Positions 13,001 through 25,665 are shown, counted from the first letter of the stretch. The stretch is 64,000 nt of DNA from Plantago major (GCA_026545765.1 JAIFAC010000320.1:59841-123840), one strand, 5' to 3'. Made by a program: numbers and translations. Notes: generated from the letters alone by a model not told the origin.

Positions 13001-16000
13001 AATGCAAGGGATAAAGTTGCGACTTCTCAAGATCAATGGAAATCGATGAAGCCCCCAAGGCAACATCACTCGAAAGAACACCAGAAACTGCACAAGTTTC
13101 TGAGAAAAATGAATCTGAGCTTCCTTTTGAGGAAGTAAGTAGCACATATCACAATTCATTAAAAGCATGTTTTGCATAGATTCTTTCAAACTATTTCCTA
13201 AGTATCAGATTTCTCTCGTGTTCAAGAAAGAAAGGTTCGAGGACCGACTTCAAAGTCTCCACCTCACAACAAGATATCCGAGACACCAATTGTCTCAAGA
13301 GTCCAAGTCTCGAGCAAGTACTTACTCGTAATCCGTAAACTAAACTACACTACCACTCAGATATCTACCAACGTTTTGAAACTCATTCAAAACTCTTTCT
13401 TTCAGGCTCAAACAGGTGCAAAGCAGGTTCCCGATGATTATAAAAGGGACCTACTTCCCTTCTTCAAGGCTCAAACCCTGCCAAAGCACATTCAATGCTT
13501 CAGAAAATGGCAGAGGTTAAGGTGCTCTGATCTCTCTGAAATATTGAGAATCACTAATCAACCAACCGCAGAAACGAGCTCTTGACCGAAACATATGTCC
13601 AAGCAATGTTCCCTGAGAACAATACACGCCATGACTTTCACTGCAGAAGGACTTTTCCAGAAGTGGCGACGCTTGCTACATGTGCCTTTGAACAGGCAGA
13701 TGGTCAGGCAAGATTACAGATGGCCTTCAAGCTAGTCCTGCCCCAGACGCTGCAATTCATACCTTCTGAACAAGAAGAAGTTAATGGACAGAAGATCACT
13801 ATCCTGCATTTAATTAATCTTGTATCCAAGATGATGAGGAGGAAGAGATAAACGAAAATGACTTCGAACCTCCCACTGACCATCACCACAAGGATGACGA
13901 CAAAAAGGATGATGACGAAGCCCCTGCACCAGGGACCGGAGGAAATTAACGAAGAAATCCTACCTCATCTGGCCGAAAAGCAAACCGAGAGGCAAACACG
14001 TAAATCTCCGCCCATCTCCTCAAAAGTCGAATCATCCATCTTCCCAACAACACAATGTCACAAAGACAAGTAGTTGAGGATTCCGAGGATATTGCATGTA
14101 AGATGTTAAATACTCAATCCAGATCTACTCAACTCGCATAACGCTGGAAGAAGAACAACAACCCATCTTCAATCGAAGACCAGATAGCTAGATCCGTAGA
14201 TAAGCTAGATCAACTACAAGATCAATATCCGCAAGAGATGATTGCTTACTCTGAGGTCATAGAGCTACAGGATGTCAGAATCGCACTCAACAAAGAACTC
14301 GACATCAAGAAGTATTCAAGTCAAGCATGATGCTAAGGCTGCATCATCTTCAAAAGAAGTACCATCCTCCTCCCGTAAAGGAAAGAAACCAATCTACGAG
14401 ATGGTTGGACTCGATACAATCGATGAAAATGTCCAAGAGGATGATGATCACCGGCCGACATTACTCGGATGATGAAGAAGACAAGATTTGGCGTAACACC
14501 GCAATGAACATTTAGCGGTTTCTCACTTGAAAAGGAAGTCGATTGCTCTACAATATTCAGCAACCGCCAAACGCCCACTCCCATGAATACATGAACAGTG
14601 TGTCAATCGACACAACTTAAAAAGGAGATGTCTTCACGTAACAAGGAAGTAATTGCCCGCCCTCTCGAATGAGGAAGTTCATCGAGCTCATCACTCGAGA
14701 ACCACTAGCATAGTCATTGCTCGTAAAGATCTGGGAATGATAAGGGACGATGATGCGCCTTTAGTGAAAAAGCTTTCCAAGAGGCAAGTTACATCACCGA
14801 AAAGTAGATGCCATCCTAGCCCATCAAGAGCTCACCGATAAGGACAATGGACTTATCAAGCAAAATAAGGAGCTCAAAGCCAACTTCGAGTTGGTCACCG
14901 CTATAATTATTTACAAGGGCACTTCAACTCTCTCGATTCCTTTATGAGATCGAGTCACCAACAATGACTAAGGGGAAAGAATGTACAACTGACCTCAAAG
15001 TCGGGGATGGGAAGCAGGAGAAGCAAACAAAAGAGATCTGAGTCGGTGTGGCTCAGAAGGAAGAAGAAAACTTCCCCCACCACTCGTAATCAATGAACCT
15101 CCTCAAGCCAAGCTTTGCAAATAGTAGTCGCTTCCCGTAAACCCATCAAGGAACCAAAATGATAACAAGGTCCATGGCACAGAAACCTCCAAGGATTACC
15201 AAGGCTCCAAGGAGAAGACAAGTTAAAGGGATTGATGAATCTTCTGAAGAAGAAGAAGAAGGTCAAATCAAGTCCCTGGGCAATGAAGAAGGCTGTTATA
15301 CTCTCACAAGATCTAATCTTGATGATGATGAGGAAACCGATGAAGATGAAGCTCCTCTTCACGTAAAAAGGAAAATTGAAAGCCTAATCGAGCCCATAGT
15401 CGCAAAGCCCCTAGCAACTAAAACACACCCTCCGAAATACCAAGTCTATCCAGATGGTGGTTCTTCAAGCAATAACCCCAAAGAGAATTCAAGACAAAGA
15501 AGGAATGATCGAGAGTCGAGCAAAGACAAAGTCAACTTCCACTGTGCCGTAAGAAGCCAAAATAGAGTATGTGAAGTATGACAATGATTCCTCCGCTCAA
15601 GTGCATCAATCGTAAAATGGCTATCGATTCTGGAACTTAAGCATCTATTGGTAAATTCAAGATTTCCAAAACCAATCCATAAACAACTTATGGCATGGAG
15701 AAAAGATAAGCCAACCTTGATCAACACCAATCACATCAAAGCCTGGTTGGATTTTGAAGTTGTCAAGAGAACTGAAGCCATGAGAAAGGACCTCTCTGAT
15801 GAATGTTCATATGGAAAGCCAGATGATGTGCATGTAATCAACATCAGAACAGCACAAGAGCAAGACTACAGAGAACCCTATGAATCGTTCTATCTAACTG
15901 AAGATCAATACAAGGGTGACATCCGATATCTGAAGATTATCTACGAATACTTCAAGCTTTCAGATATCAGAATAGAGCATGCCTGGAAGTGGGGAAAGTA

Positions 16001-16523
16001 CCTATGGGTCAAGCATTTTGTCAAGAAAAATCCTACCAAAACCTACAAAGAGGTCTGTGGATTTGCCAGAGACACAGAGATGCTCGTCAGAACTCTTCTC
16101 TATGACTATTCTGATGACATCAAAAAGTTTGGAGATAGGAAATTTGCAGACTGATCCATAGAACTACTGTTGAAGACTTGAAGAGTTGAAGACTAGTTTT
16201 TTTTAGGATGTTTACTTGGAGCTTGGTTACTCTTGTTGTCCTAATTTACTATGTAGTTTTTGTTGTATCTTTGTTGACTGAGCTTAACTGTATTACGTAT
16301 TAAAGTTATCTGTAATCTTTATTTTGTAACTTATCTGAAGAACTTACTCTCAGATAGTATTCTATAAAAGATAACTTGTCAGCAAAGATCACACCTTGTG
16401 ATTTGGTTGATGTCTACTTTCTACACTTAATTAAATAATTTGAAGATCTTAAGAAAAGATTAAGTGTTGGATTGTTCACTCATCCAAATTTGTAATAGGT
16501 AAGATAGTCATCGTTGACTGATC
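10046..16523 (+). other. Long SIRE 3' region after pol, with env-like-position reading regions
   Basis: About 6.5 kb lies between the RNase H end and the purine tract. It contains scattered reading regions: 11085-11697 (Lys-rich end), 12133-12627 (Gln/Glu-rich, with a QPQQPQSQQPQQPQ tract), 13376-14073, 15159-15581 (starting MITRSMAQKP, basic then acidic) and 15648-16154. SIRE elements commonly carry an envelope-like ORF in this position, and this region may descend from it. I see no clear signal peptide or membrane anchor. The sequence is broken repeatedly. Confidence 0.55.
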
Positions 16524-16533
16524 AAAAAGGGGG
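16524..16533 (+). other. Polypurine tract of the SIRE element
   Basis: AAAAAGGGGG lies five bases before the 3' LTR start, the expected plus-strand priming site. Confidence 0.85.
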
Positions 16534-16538
16534 AAATT

Positions 16539-18247
16539 TGTTGGGAAATTTGTTGGGAAATTTCTTGAGAAATTTGTTAGGAAATTTGTTAGATATTTTG
16601 TTAGAAATATCTGTTTAGATTTTGATCAGCAACATGATGACTTATCTTAGTCTCAGAAAGGTGAAAAGTACTCTTGGTTCACTTGAACATTGTAAAAGAG
16701 GAAACTCACTAAGTATGATAGTCTAGCTAATCTTGTATAGGATGTTAGGTCTCAAAATATAATTTTTATTTTATGAAGAGAAGACCAAGAAGAAGACATC
16801 CAAGCAGAACAAGCTCAACGACATTGAAGACTTGAAGAAATCAAGAAGATTATCAAATCGTTGTTCAGATTTTAGCGATATCTTGAAGACACGACGCTTT
16901 TAAACAGATCGTCACAAGAGATATCTGAGAAATAAAAGGCCTATCTGAAAACAAAGAAAGTGTCCACAGATATCTATTCTCAGATACCTTGAGCATTAAC
17001 CACATTTTTGAAAAAGAATTATATATTGCAAACAAAGTTGTTTCAATAAATAAGTGGTATCTGAAGATTGAAGATAAGGACGCAAAGAATCGATAACACT
17101 AGTCTCTCCGACATAAAGCATAGTTCCGCTGACACTACAGACCAAAAGTATAGTACAATGTATTTAATGCACGACAGAGATGTCCGAATAAAAGCAACGG
17201 GCTTCTTCAAGAAGAAGACAAACTCCATAAAGATTATACACAGATATCAATAGTTTGAATTTGAGCCAAACGGATACTATTCAAACGGCACTCAAATTTA
17301 TCTATAAATATCAACACTTAGACTGCTTGAGAAGATACCTTCGACACACCTTGAACTGCATAAAACGTCAACATCTTACTCTCTCAAAGCAACTTACTTA
17401 CTCACAAAGCTTTGCCAGTACCAAAGCATTTGATCTTGAGTAACATCAAGTTCTAAGTGTCTGATCCTAAACAAGCATAGCTATCTGTGAAAGAGTTGAA
17501 ACGAAAGATCAAGTATCGAGATTCATTCTCTTGAACATTTATCTAAGACTTGGTCAAGAAAAGAACAAGATACCATACATTGAAAAGTGTATTAAGTATA
17601 CTTGATTCACAGAGCTATCTCAATAATCAATAAGTTATTAAAGAAGCTCATCGACAACTCAAACCAAAACCAACACCATAATCAAGTGGAGTATGTGAAG
17701 TACTTAGTTTGAAAATCGTGAATAACTCCAAGGTTACCAGAGTATAGGAAGTACTTGATTTGGAAAACTAAGGAATAACTCCAAGGTTATTGAGTATAGG
17801 AAGTACTTAGCTTGGGAAGCTAGGGAATAACTCAAAGGTTTCTGAGTACAGGAAGTACTTGGCTGTGAAAGCCGGGGAACAACTCAGGGTGAACATTTGG
17901 TTGGGAACCAATTGTTTAAGAATCTTAGAATAGGATTATTGTAAGGTGAACTCAATTATCTGTTCTAGTGAATTCTAGGTCTCTGATAGACCGAAGTGGA
18001 TTAGTTGGAGGATTACGCCACCTCCAGATACCACTATACTTGTGTTATTTACCTTTCAGATTTACATTTCAAAGAACACACACACACCCTTTTTAACTGT
18101 TTCTGCACTTATCTTTATTAAGTTTTCCGCGCTCTGTTTCTAAGTATCAGATATCTGAGAAATAGTTGTTATCGACAAAAGTTTTAAAAGACTATTCACC
18201 CCCCCCCCCCCCTCTAGTCTTTTACTTTGCCGTTATCTGGACCAACA
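16539..18247 (+). repeat. 3' LTR of the SIRE element
   Basis: 1709 bp, TG...CA, closely matching 2686-4371. It carries the same TATA box (17303-17310) and the same hairpin array (17690-17920). A run of C residues near 18199-18212 is longer than in the 5' copy. CTATT follows at 18248-18252. Confidence 0.93.
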
Positions 18248-18252
18248 CTATT
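18248..18252. repeat. Target-site duplication CTATT, right copy
   Basis: Exact match to 2681-2685, directly after the 3' LTR. Confidence 0.9.
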
Positions 18253-19125
18253 CCATCATATATAAACCAAATATCAAAGATCCCGGCTAACCCTTACACA
18301 AGTAAATTAGCCTAACATAACTTAAAGTAAATAAACAGAAAACTGAATTGAAATCATGTTTGAAACAACTAAACCGTAAGAAGATGGTGAGTGTCGACCC
18401 TCTACTTCTCCTCTTCGATTCCTCCTTGCTTGATCGATCTTGATGGCTTCCTTCATTGCTTGCTGATGGCTAGGGTTTTGGGGTTTCACTTCCCCGAGGA
18501 TTGGTTCTCTCTCAGGAGAGCTGCTTTTGGGGTTTCACTTCCCCGAGAACTGGTTTTCTAATAAGAGATGCCTTGTGAGTGGTGTTGATTATGAGACCCC
18601 GAGGTCTTATTTATAGGTGAAATCTCGAGCTCAAACCGCCATTGGTGAATAAGGAAGGTTTAGAAGATCGGCTAGCTCGACAAAGTTAGAAGAACGGACT
18701 AAGAAGCCCAGACGTGCAATCGTGGTCGCCTGGGGACCGCTAGACCCTCTCGCGTCCACAGTGACCGCCATCCGCGATATCAAGTTCGCCCAATATCCTC
18801 GCTCTTCAATTTCGGGCTTCGTAACTTCGTTTCCTCGAAAAGTTGTCTTCTACAAAGTTGTAACATCTTCAATTATCTTTAATCGTTGGTCGATGACATG
18901 TTTTGACTCCACGGACAACCGCTAATCCGCGATTCGCTTTCCTTATCCCGATTTGGCAATTATGTCGTTTGGTGCCCAAATCATGCAAATCCTCAAAAAC
19001 GCGATCATGACCTACACAAAACACGCAAAGTTGATAATTGACCATAAAATGATATAAATATTGAATCTAAGGCAAAAAGACAAGGGTCTAAAGCATGCTA
19101 TGTCGCATAGTTTGTTGTCACATCA
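18253..19125 (-). repeat. 3' LTR of the minus-strand gypsy, proximal piece
   Basis: On the minus strand this begins TGATGTGACA at 19125, immediately after a G-rich purine tract (19139-19126). It ends at the SIRE insertion. It includes a GC-rich section (18690-18790) and two near-copies of a ~30-bp motif around 18475 and 18525. No coding potential. Confidence 0.65.
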
Positions 19126-20600
19126 CACCCCCAAATCGGCTTGCTCATCTTGAGCAAGGCAAAAACGATGAAAAGTGACAAAGAAATGATGCTAAACTTA
19201 GTACTCCAATTTAAAATTTTCCTAGGATGAATTTTTTTTAAATCAACCAAATCAACCATGTTTAACAGCTAAGTCAGACATCGGAGATCATGAAGACAGC
19301 AGACAAAAACGAACATTGATCTCAGATCCGAGTTCCCGAATAACAAGATCAATCATAATTCACATAAGAACCTTACGCATGCGACTCATGCTTCCCTTCA
19401 AAAAGTAATTTACCGATACATGCATTTCATGCAATAAGAGATTAGGCTAGAAAAAGGATTAAGGTAGGATAAGCATAAGTTAGGCTAAATGTTGAGATAT
19501 AGGTCCTCCATGCTCCTTATGAATACTATCCTGTCAAAAGTTCCTCTCAAAATAATAAAGTCTCTCTCTCTCGCTCTCTCTACATACTATTTTTTGCGGT
19601 CAAGTTGACCCGTATGTTTTTGGTTGGCCATCATTGGGCTCTTTTAGTCTCTCCATTATTTGCTAGTGTATATTTTACCGAATTCCACACTTTTGTGCGT
19701 GCTGGTTTGCTATACATGCCATCAACCCTCACGGACATGTAGCTTTAAGGGTCACGTCGGTATGTGGGTAGTATCTGTAACATGCCCAACACGAAAACAG
19801 TGATCACAAGGACCATAGATTCACTCCGAGACTTTTAGTACCTTTGCTTTTTATGGTACTTTTCTTTTCTTTTTTCTTTTTTTGTACCTTGATTCTTTCA
19901 GTACTTCTTTTCTCTCTCTCTCTCTTTTATATATATAGAGAGAGAGAACACAACAGAGCAAAGCAACCACAACTTCCTTCTACTTCTCCTCCCCCAAACC
20001 TATTAGTTTCACAGAGTTTACTTCTTCCCAGGATCCCTCTTTAACTAAGTAAACTCACATAGAGCATGAAAGACTTCTAAAACAGCGTATATAAGTGAAT
20101 CAAGAGATTAAGGAAAATAAGGAAGGAAAAGTATTCTAAGATTGCCTCTTTATCTTTGTGTTACATGGCAAAAACTCATATGTAGGTGCATATAGAGTGT
20201 CTCGATTCAAAATGTAAGATGAATATCTCTTGCTGATGAGAACATGGGTTCCTCAACAATCGACGTAAGTAATTGAAAATGCCTCAATCAAAACAATAAA
20301 AGACTTAAATATTAAATAGGCTTGAATAAACTTCGAGTCACAGCTTGGTAAATAAATAGCGAGTCACAGCTCGGTAATCATCCAAAATAGGAAAGAAATA
20401 AATAAAAGTGCACAATTGGAAACTAAATATCAAAAAATAAATAAAAAATAAGGCCCTAAAAATTTTGAATTTAGAGTTACCGTTACCCTCCCCCAAACCT
20501 GCTTGTGCTAGTCCCTTAGCACAAAACAGTAAAAAAGAAAGTAATGATAACGAGAAAACTCCCCTGTCAGGTATGGTGACCGCTTCGTAGATCACTCCAT
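19126..20600 (-). other. Gypsy 3' non-coding region, CT- and AT-rich
   Basis: Sequence between the gypsy LTR and its Lys/Glu-rich reading region. It contains CT-rich microsatellite patches (19558-19585, 19910-19950) and no convincing reading frame. It begins with the element's purine tract at 19126-19139. Confidence 0.5.
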
Positions 20601-20604
20601 CTCT

Positions 20605-21454
20605 TCATAATCCAAACATATGGGTTGTGCTCAGCATATAGCATTTCCTAGCTTCCTCCGGATCATCCTCCTCATAAACAAAACCATTCATGTGAACGAC
20701 CTTGCCCTTTAGCTTCTCTTGCTCCATTGGTTCCTGTTCTTCAAGTCCCTGCACTGTTTCTTCAAAGTCATTCCAGTTAACACATGGTCTTTTGTTTTTG
20801 TTAGTAGGATCAGTTCTCCATCGCGAGATCAACAAAGTTATCTTGCTCTCTCATCGAGCTCAACTTTTCCTCAATGATTTGCTTTTTCATCACCGCGAGC
20901 ACGTGATTTCGCCTATACCTCCTAGTAGTCTTTCTTGCTCTCACCCTTGGTCGGAAAGAAGATTCTCCTTGTGTTGAAGTCACCTTTTCTTTTCTTTCCA
21001 AACTCTTCTTCATAGAAAAGATCACGAGCTCTCCTCAAATCTTCCTCCATCTCCTTCCTAGCTCTCGAGAGTGCTTCATCACTTTCTTTCCTTATTTTCT
21101 CTCTTATTTGCAAGAATTCTTCCTCCAACTTAGCTAGAGCCTCCTCATGCTCATCTTGCAACCTTTTCCTCTCCCAACGATACCAACCTTCGTGATCCAT
21201 TGTCAAAATCTCATAATAGGTATGTGGGTACTTATCCTTGTCCTTTTTTTCATGATGTTCAATTCTTGCCAAAGGAGCATCGAAGTTACGAGACAAGGTT
21301 CGGTAATGATCCTCTAGCTTGTGTGCCACCCCCAACTCATGCGATGATCCTTCTTCCTAGTCTTGCTACTTTCACCACGTTCCATCCTCTTCAAAGCTTC
21401 CAAAGACTTGCCTCTTCCAACTCCACCTACAATGAGTTTCTTTGCCATGATCCT
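20605..21454 (-). pseudogene. Lys/Glu-rich reading region 3' of integrase in the minus-strand gypsy
   Basis: On the minus strand a reading region begins near 21448 with MAKKLIVGGVGRGKS and continues with a strongly charged, heptad-like stretch (for example EEALAKLEEEFLQIREK). It suggests a long coiled coil. It lies between the integrase end and the 3' LTR, where plant gypsy elements sometimes carry an extra ORF. I do not recognise the family and see no envelope-like membrane segment. The reading frame is broken. Fossil sequence. Confidence 0.5.
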
Positions 21455-22278
21455 AATAATGGTGATGAAAACTTTTAAGATTAGTTCACATCTCCCCCAA
21501 ACCTAATCAAGGCAAGGTGGATAGAAATAGCATGCTTTGAGAACCTCAAAAAATTATATAATCGCAGAAAATTAAAACATGCATACTAACGAATGAGAAT
21601 GATAGATTAAGCATAGCATAGTTGATCATTAGAACATGTATATTAGCATTAATGCAAACTTCCGACCTTCCATGCTTAAAGCGTATGTATCATGACATGT
21701 ATTACGTATACATAATCATAAATCATGCGAGTAGAAGTAATGAGAAGAGTAGAGTCGAAGAATCGCACCTTGAATTGCCGAAGAACTTGAATTCTTGAGA
21801 GAAAAGTATAATGCTTACTCTAGAATGCAATGCTTTTGTGCTTGTGAATTTGTGAGTTTAGAGAAGGTAATGATGCATATAAATAAGTTTAGAGTGCTGA
21901 CAATTGAAGGAAATTCGTGCAAAAGCCTTCCAAAAACAAGAAATAAGTGAAAGGAAATTTCCAAAATCCAAAAAAGTCAACAAAATCAAGAGATCAGTTA
22001 ATGCGGTCGCTTAGCTTAATTATTAGAGATCGATCATGTCCCCTATGGACCGCAGTCAAGGTTCTGTTTTTCCAGTTTTGTTCGTTCGAAATTTTTCTCG
22101 TTTTCTTGTTTTCTTTTGTTTTTTCATTTTTATTTTGTTAATTTGAAAAATAAACTTCCTAAGGAAAAGATAACTAATGCAAATGACCTACTTGTGCGGA
22201 AAATTTTGAAAAACGTGAAATGCATGCAAACTACGTGAAATGCAATAAATGTAAATACTTACAAAACGTTGGGTTGCC

Positions 22279-22709
22279 TCACAACAAGCGCCGCTTATAG
22301 TCGCTGTCGACTATGATGGCAAGTCCAACCCGCACGCCTCCGCTCGTTGGTGTGTTGTTGATCTCTCGAGATGTAGGGTTTAACTCGCGTCTGCTCACCT
22401 TGAAAATCCCCTTCGTCTTGTAGTCTAGCAACTGGATCGTTCCATACGGATATACCTTGAGGACTTTGTACGGTCCTTTCCATTTGCTCCTCAACTTGCC
22501 CGGGAACAACTTCAGACGAGAGGCGTAACGCCTTCTTCGATTTGTTTGTGCCTGATGTGCTTGTCATGGTAAGCCTTTGTCTGCTCCTTGTATATCTTCG
22601 AGTCAAGCGAGGCCGATTCGATTTGTGTCACTGCTGAGATCCAAAGTAGCTTCTTCTTCCCGCTTGCTTCCAGGTCGCAGTTTATAGTCTTGATGGCCCA
22701 CCATGCCAT
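22279..22709 (-). pseudogene. gypsy integrase C-terminal remnant
   Basis: A WAIKTINCDLEASGKK block is followed by IYKEQTKAYHDKHI and, in another frame, by FPGKLRSKWKGPYKVLKVYP and a short tail. These are the family-typical end of Ty3/gypsy integrases of the Athila/Tat group. Upstream domains are missing because the element is cut at about 22715. Broken fossil. Confidence 0.8.
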
Positions 22710-22719
22710 GGCTAAGCAG

Positions 22720-23000
22720 AGTCTGAATAGGGGAACATAGTAGTGTTGTTGCTAAGATCATGTAAGCAATGTTATTGCTTGGTGACAAAATTTTATGTCT
22801 TATGGTTGCTGAAAATGCGGAAGGTTTGCCAGCCAAACTAAGAACTAAATTTGTTCGAGATTTTGAGTGGCAACATTTAGTAATTGATAGGGATTTTTCT
22901 TTGGTGATTAAATTTCTTAAATCGACAAATTTTAGCTTGCCCCTTTGTTTCACTTTTCAAAGAAATTCAAGTATTTGATGGAAAATTTTGTTCCATATCT
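22720..23000 (+). pseudogene. Possible LINE RNase H-like remnant
   Basis: A 70-codon reading region (22769-22978) has the spacing of the RNase H-like domain at the end of plant LINE polyproteins: an AENAEGL segment, then FEWQHLVIDRDFSLVI. The pattern is like that seen more clearly at 35450. No other LINE domain is present. It could be chance similarity. Confidence 0.35.
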
Positions 23001-23229
23001 TTCACTATTAAATTTAAACTTATCTATATACAAATCATTAATCATTTATCTCCATCAATATGCCCGATATTGATTATCTCTTTGTATTAATAAAGAAAAA
23101 TCACTTTGTCGTATTTTATTCTGATTTATTGTTTTACGTTTCAATTGGTGTTTCTCCAATTATGGAGGATGGTCCAAGCATAAAAGAAGTAGAAAAGTAT
23201 TCAATAATATACTTATTTAAGTCATAGTT
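23001..23229. other. Unassigned AT-rich spacer
   Basis: AT-rich DNA between the LINE-like scrap and the solo LTR. No gene or repeat is recognised. It ends in TAGTT, the left target duplicate of the LTR. Confidence 0.5.
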
Positions 23230-25294
23230 TGTCACGCCCCTGACCTTTTTCACATCATAACCATGTTTAATTATGTTTTAAAAAAAATCATATCAAGTAA
23301 ATTTTAATATTTTGATGTGTTATATACGTGGCCATATTTGTGAAAAATTAAATTATATAATATGACGTGATAAATATGTGCTATGTGAAAGTTGTTTTTA
23401 AAAAGATTTGATATTAAACTAATTGTTATCGTTGATTTATATAGTTTTGGGCCTGGCTTGTTACTAGTTTTGATTTTAATCGTTATATATCCAAACGAGG
23501 GCCTTTGAAAAACGGACACCGTAATATGAACCGTATAAATTTATAATATTTGTTTAGTGGACATCTTTGACTTTCGAATTATGCTTGTTAAAACCGAAAT
23601 AAGCAAGCTAGTGCAAATAATTCATTTATTTATATATTATTAAAATATTAAAAAGTAGTATATACATGTAACACGTAGAATAGTGATTCAGTCATCACTA
23701 ATCAACGTGTCATGAATCCTTTAATTTCCTTAATTAGTAAGTTTCTACTACCATACTTGAGATTATCATTTCCACCGCCTCACACTTGATCTTATCTACG
23801 GCCATTTCATATACTTAGGAAATGATGATTGTGATACTACTTCAAAAATCACTACTACTACCTATTTCCCCTATACACTACTTTGCATAGTTCTGTTACA
23901 AAAAGAAAACACATTAGATTCCCAAACAACTTATCACACAATTTCGCACACGTACCAATTTGATCATGGACCGATGGACGGATCAAGAAATGAAACTTGT
24001 GCACTAGACGTATAAATTTAGGAAACCCAGTTGATTGAAAATGAAATAGAACCGTGTAGTGCCCTGGAAGCTTGCAGTGGTGATTTAGTGCATACGGATA
24101 ATATGGTTGATGCTAATTGCACGTTTGGCCGGTGAATTGTAAGTGTATTTAGCAACTCGTTATTTAGTATCTTTGTAAATAATTTCGGTAACTTGTTATT
24201 TGACAAATATGTGTGATTTGAAATTATTACTACGGTGCTAGCGTACGGGCTATGCAGATGTGAATTATATGGTTGAATTTGTTGATATGAAATGTGAAAA
24301 TATACTGTGGTGTGCTATATATGTGAAATGTTCCATTCTGAATACGATGAAAAGCTTAAAGTGTTTGATTGATGAAATGATCAATTGCTCCCATGTACGG
24401 ATGGATGTGATACGTGCATTTTTTATCTGAAAAGATACTATTTTCTGATAAAGTATTAGTCGTATATATTTATAAACATGATTATGTGAATTGCATTCAT
24501 AAGAGATAAGAGGATTCTGTTATGGCTGCTGATGACCTTGAGTCATGTGTTTTCCAAATTTGTCCGGATATCCATCGGATGGACTCAGATGAAATATTGA
24601 ATTCCGTGCACGCCGAACTCAGATGAAATATAAAATTCCGTGTACGGCCGACTCTCAGATAAATCAAGTATCGTGATCACGAATTACTCCGGGTCGTAAC
24701 AGAGCCATAGCAGACAAAGAAAATGACTAAGCACGTGCATTATTATATATATGTGAATTTTGTGAAATGATGTTGAACGTTGATAGTTCATATGTTCGGT
24801 TTGAGAAGTGAACTGATGTGGCTTTGAAACTGTGAAATAAATGGAAGTCATATGCTGATTGTCAATATATTGTCAATATATGTGACTGAAAGTGATGTGC
24901 TTACCTGTCGTTAAATGGCTTGTTGCCGGTTATTTTACTGGTTATTAAATGGCTTGTTACTGATTATACTTATTGAGATCCGTAACTCATTCAAAATGCG
25001 ATTATATTTTTATAGATATTGAGGCAAAGGCAGGCCTTAGCGGAAAAGGAGTTAAGACATGCATCAAGGTCGGCCGGCTGGTTTCCAATCCTTTTCCCTC
25101 GGCTCGTCATCTGCATATCATTCATGAAAAGACTTTTGTTCTGTAAAAGCTTATTTATTGCATAAAGCTTCTGAAAATGTATTTTGCTGGCATGCATATG
25201 TAAATGTGGTCAAAGTAATTCTGTTTAAAGCTTCCGCGCGTCTAAATTAGATTTTACTGTCGGTAATTATCTGTGAAGGTGATAGGGCGTCACA
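23230..25294 (+). mobile_element. Solo LTR, gypsy type (probably Tekay/Del chromovirus)
   Basis: A 2065-bp unit begins TGTCACGCCCC and ends GGGCGTCACA, so it has TG...CA ends with short inverted repeats. It is flanked by TAGTT on both sides (23225-23229 and 25295-25299). No internal coding sequence is present, as expected after LTR-LTR recombination. Long LTRs with a TGTCACG start are common in plant Tekay/Del elements; that family call is from memory of the pattern. Strand is assigned by convention and is not certain. Confidence 0.8.
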
Positions 25295-25434
25295 TAGTTA
25301 TCATGAGAATAATTAAGTTTGAGTGTACATCTTCAACAAAATTAAAACATTTCGATATAATAGATAGATGTTGATAAAGTGGATTATATGCTCTAAGGAC
25401 AATATTAAGCTAATCCAAGCTTACAAGAATGGAA

Positions 25435-25437
<3 letters not shown>

Positions 25438-25492
<55 letters not shown>
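25438..25492. repeat. (TA)n microsatellite, first tract
   Basis: About 27 uninterrupted TA units. The open reading frame across it is low-complexity and not a gene. Confidence 0.95.
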
Positions 25493-25493
<1 letters not shown>

Positions 25494-25569
25494 CTGTATA
25501 AGTTCTCTTCACTACAATCTCTGGCTGGAAGGAGTGGTTCTATCCAACCCGAATTTCAACCCCGTTCAT

Positions 25570-25665
<96 letters not shown>

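Larger units (their letters stand above)
2686..18247 (+). mobile_element. SIRE/Maximus-type Ty1/copia element with both LTRs
   Basis: A 15.6-kb copia element flanked by a perfect CTATT duplication. Its parts in order are: 5' LTR, initiator-Met primer site, gag region, protease with integrase, reverse transcriptase with RNase H, a long 3' region of about 6.5 kb, purine tract, 3' LTR. Very long LTRs, large size and extra sequence after pol are hallmarks of the SIRE lineage. The element is structurally full-length, but its coding parts are broken in many places (of the order of ten or more). The first ~230 bases of the two LTRs differ by only about 2 percent in substitutions, so insertion was probably recent (about a million years if a rate near 1.3e-8 per site per year applies). 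Confidence 0.92.
2056..22715 (-). mobile_element. Ty3/gypsy element, minus strand, 3' part, split by a copia insertion
   Basis: Read on the minus strand this fossil contains the C-terminal end of an integrase (22709-22279), a long 3' region with a Lys/Glu-rich reading region, a purine tract at 19126-19139 and a 3' LTR starting TGATGTGACA at 19125. The LTR runs down to 18253, is interrupted by the SIRE element at 2686-18247, and resumes from 2685 to about 2056. Rejoined, that LTR is about 1.5 kb. The 5' half (gag, protease, RT) is absent, the sequence upstream of 22715 being unrelated. The element is broken and truncated. It must be older than the SIRE insertion it carries. Confidence 0.65.

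Noticed and set aside
25429-25665. Open frame of alternating Ile and Tyr
   Set aside because: A pure product of the (TA)n tracts; not a gene.
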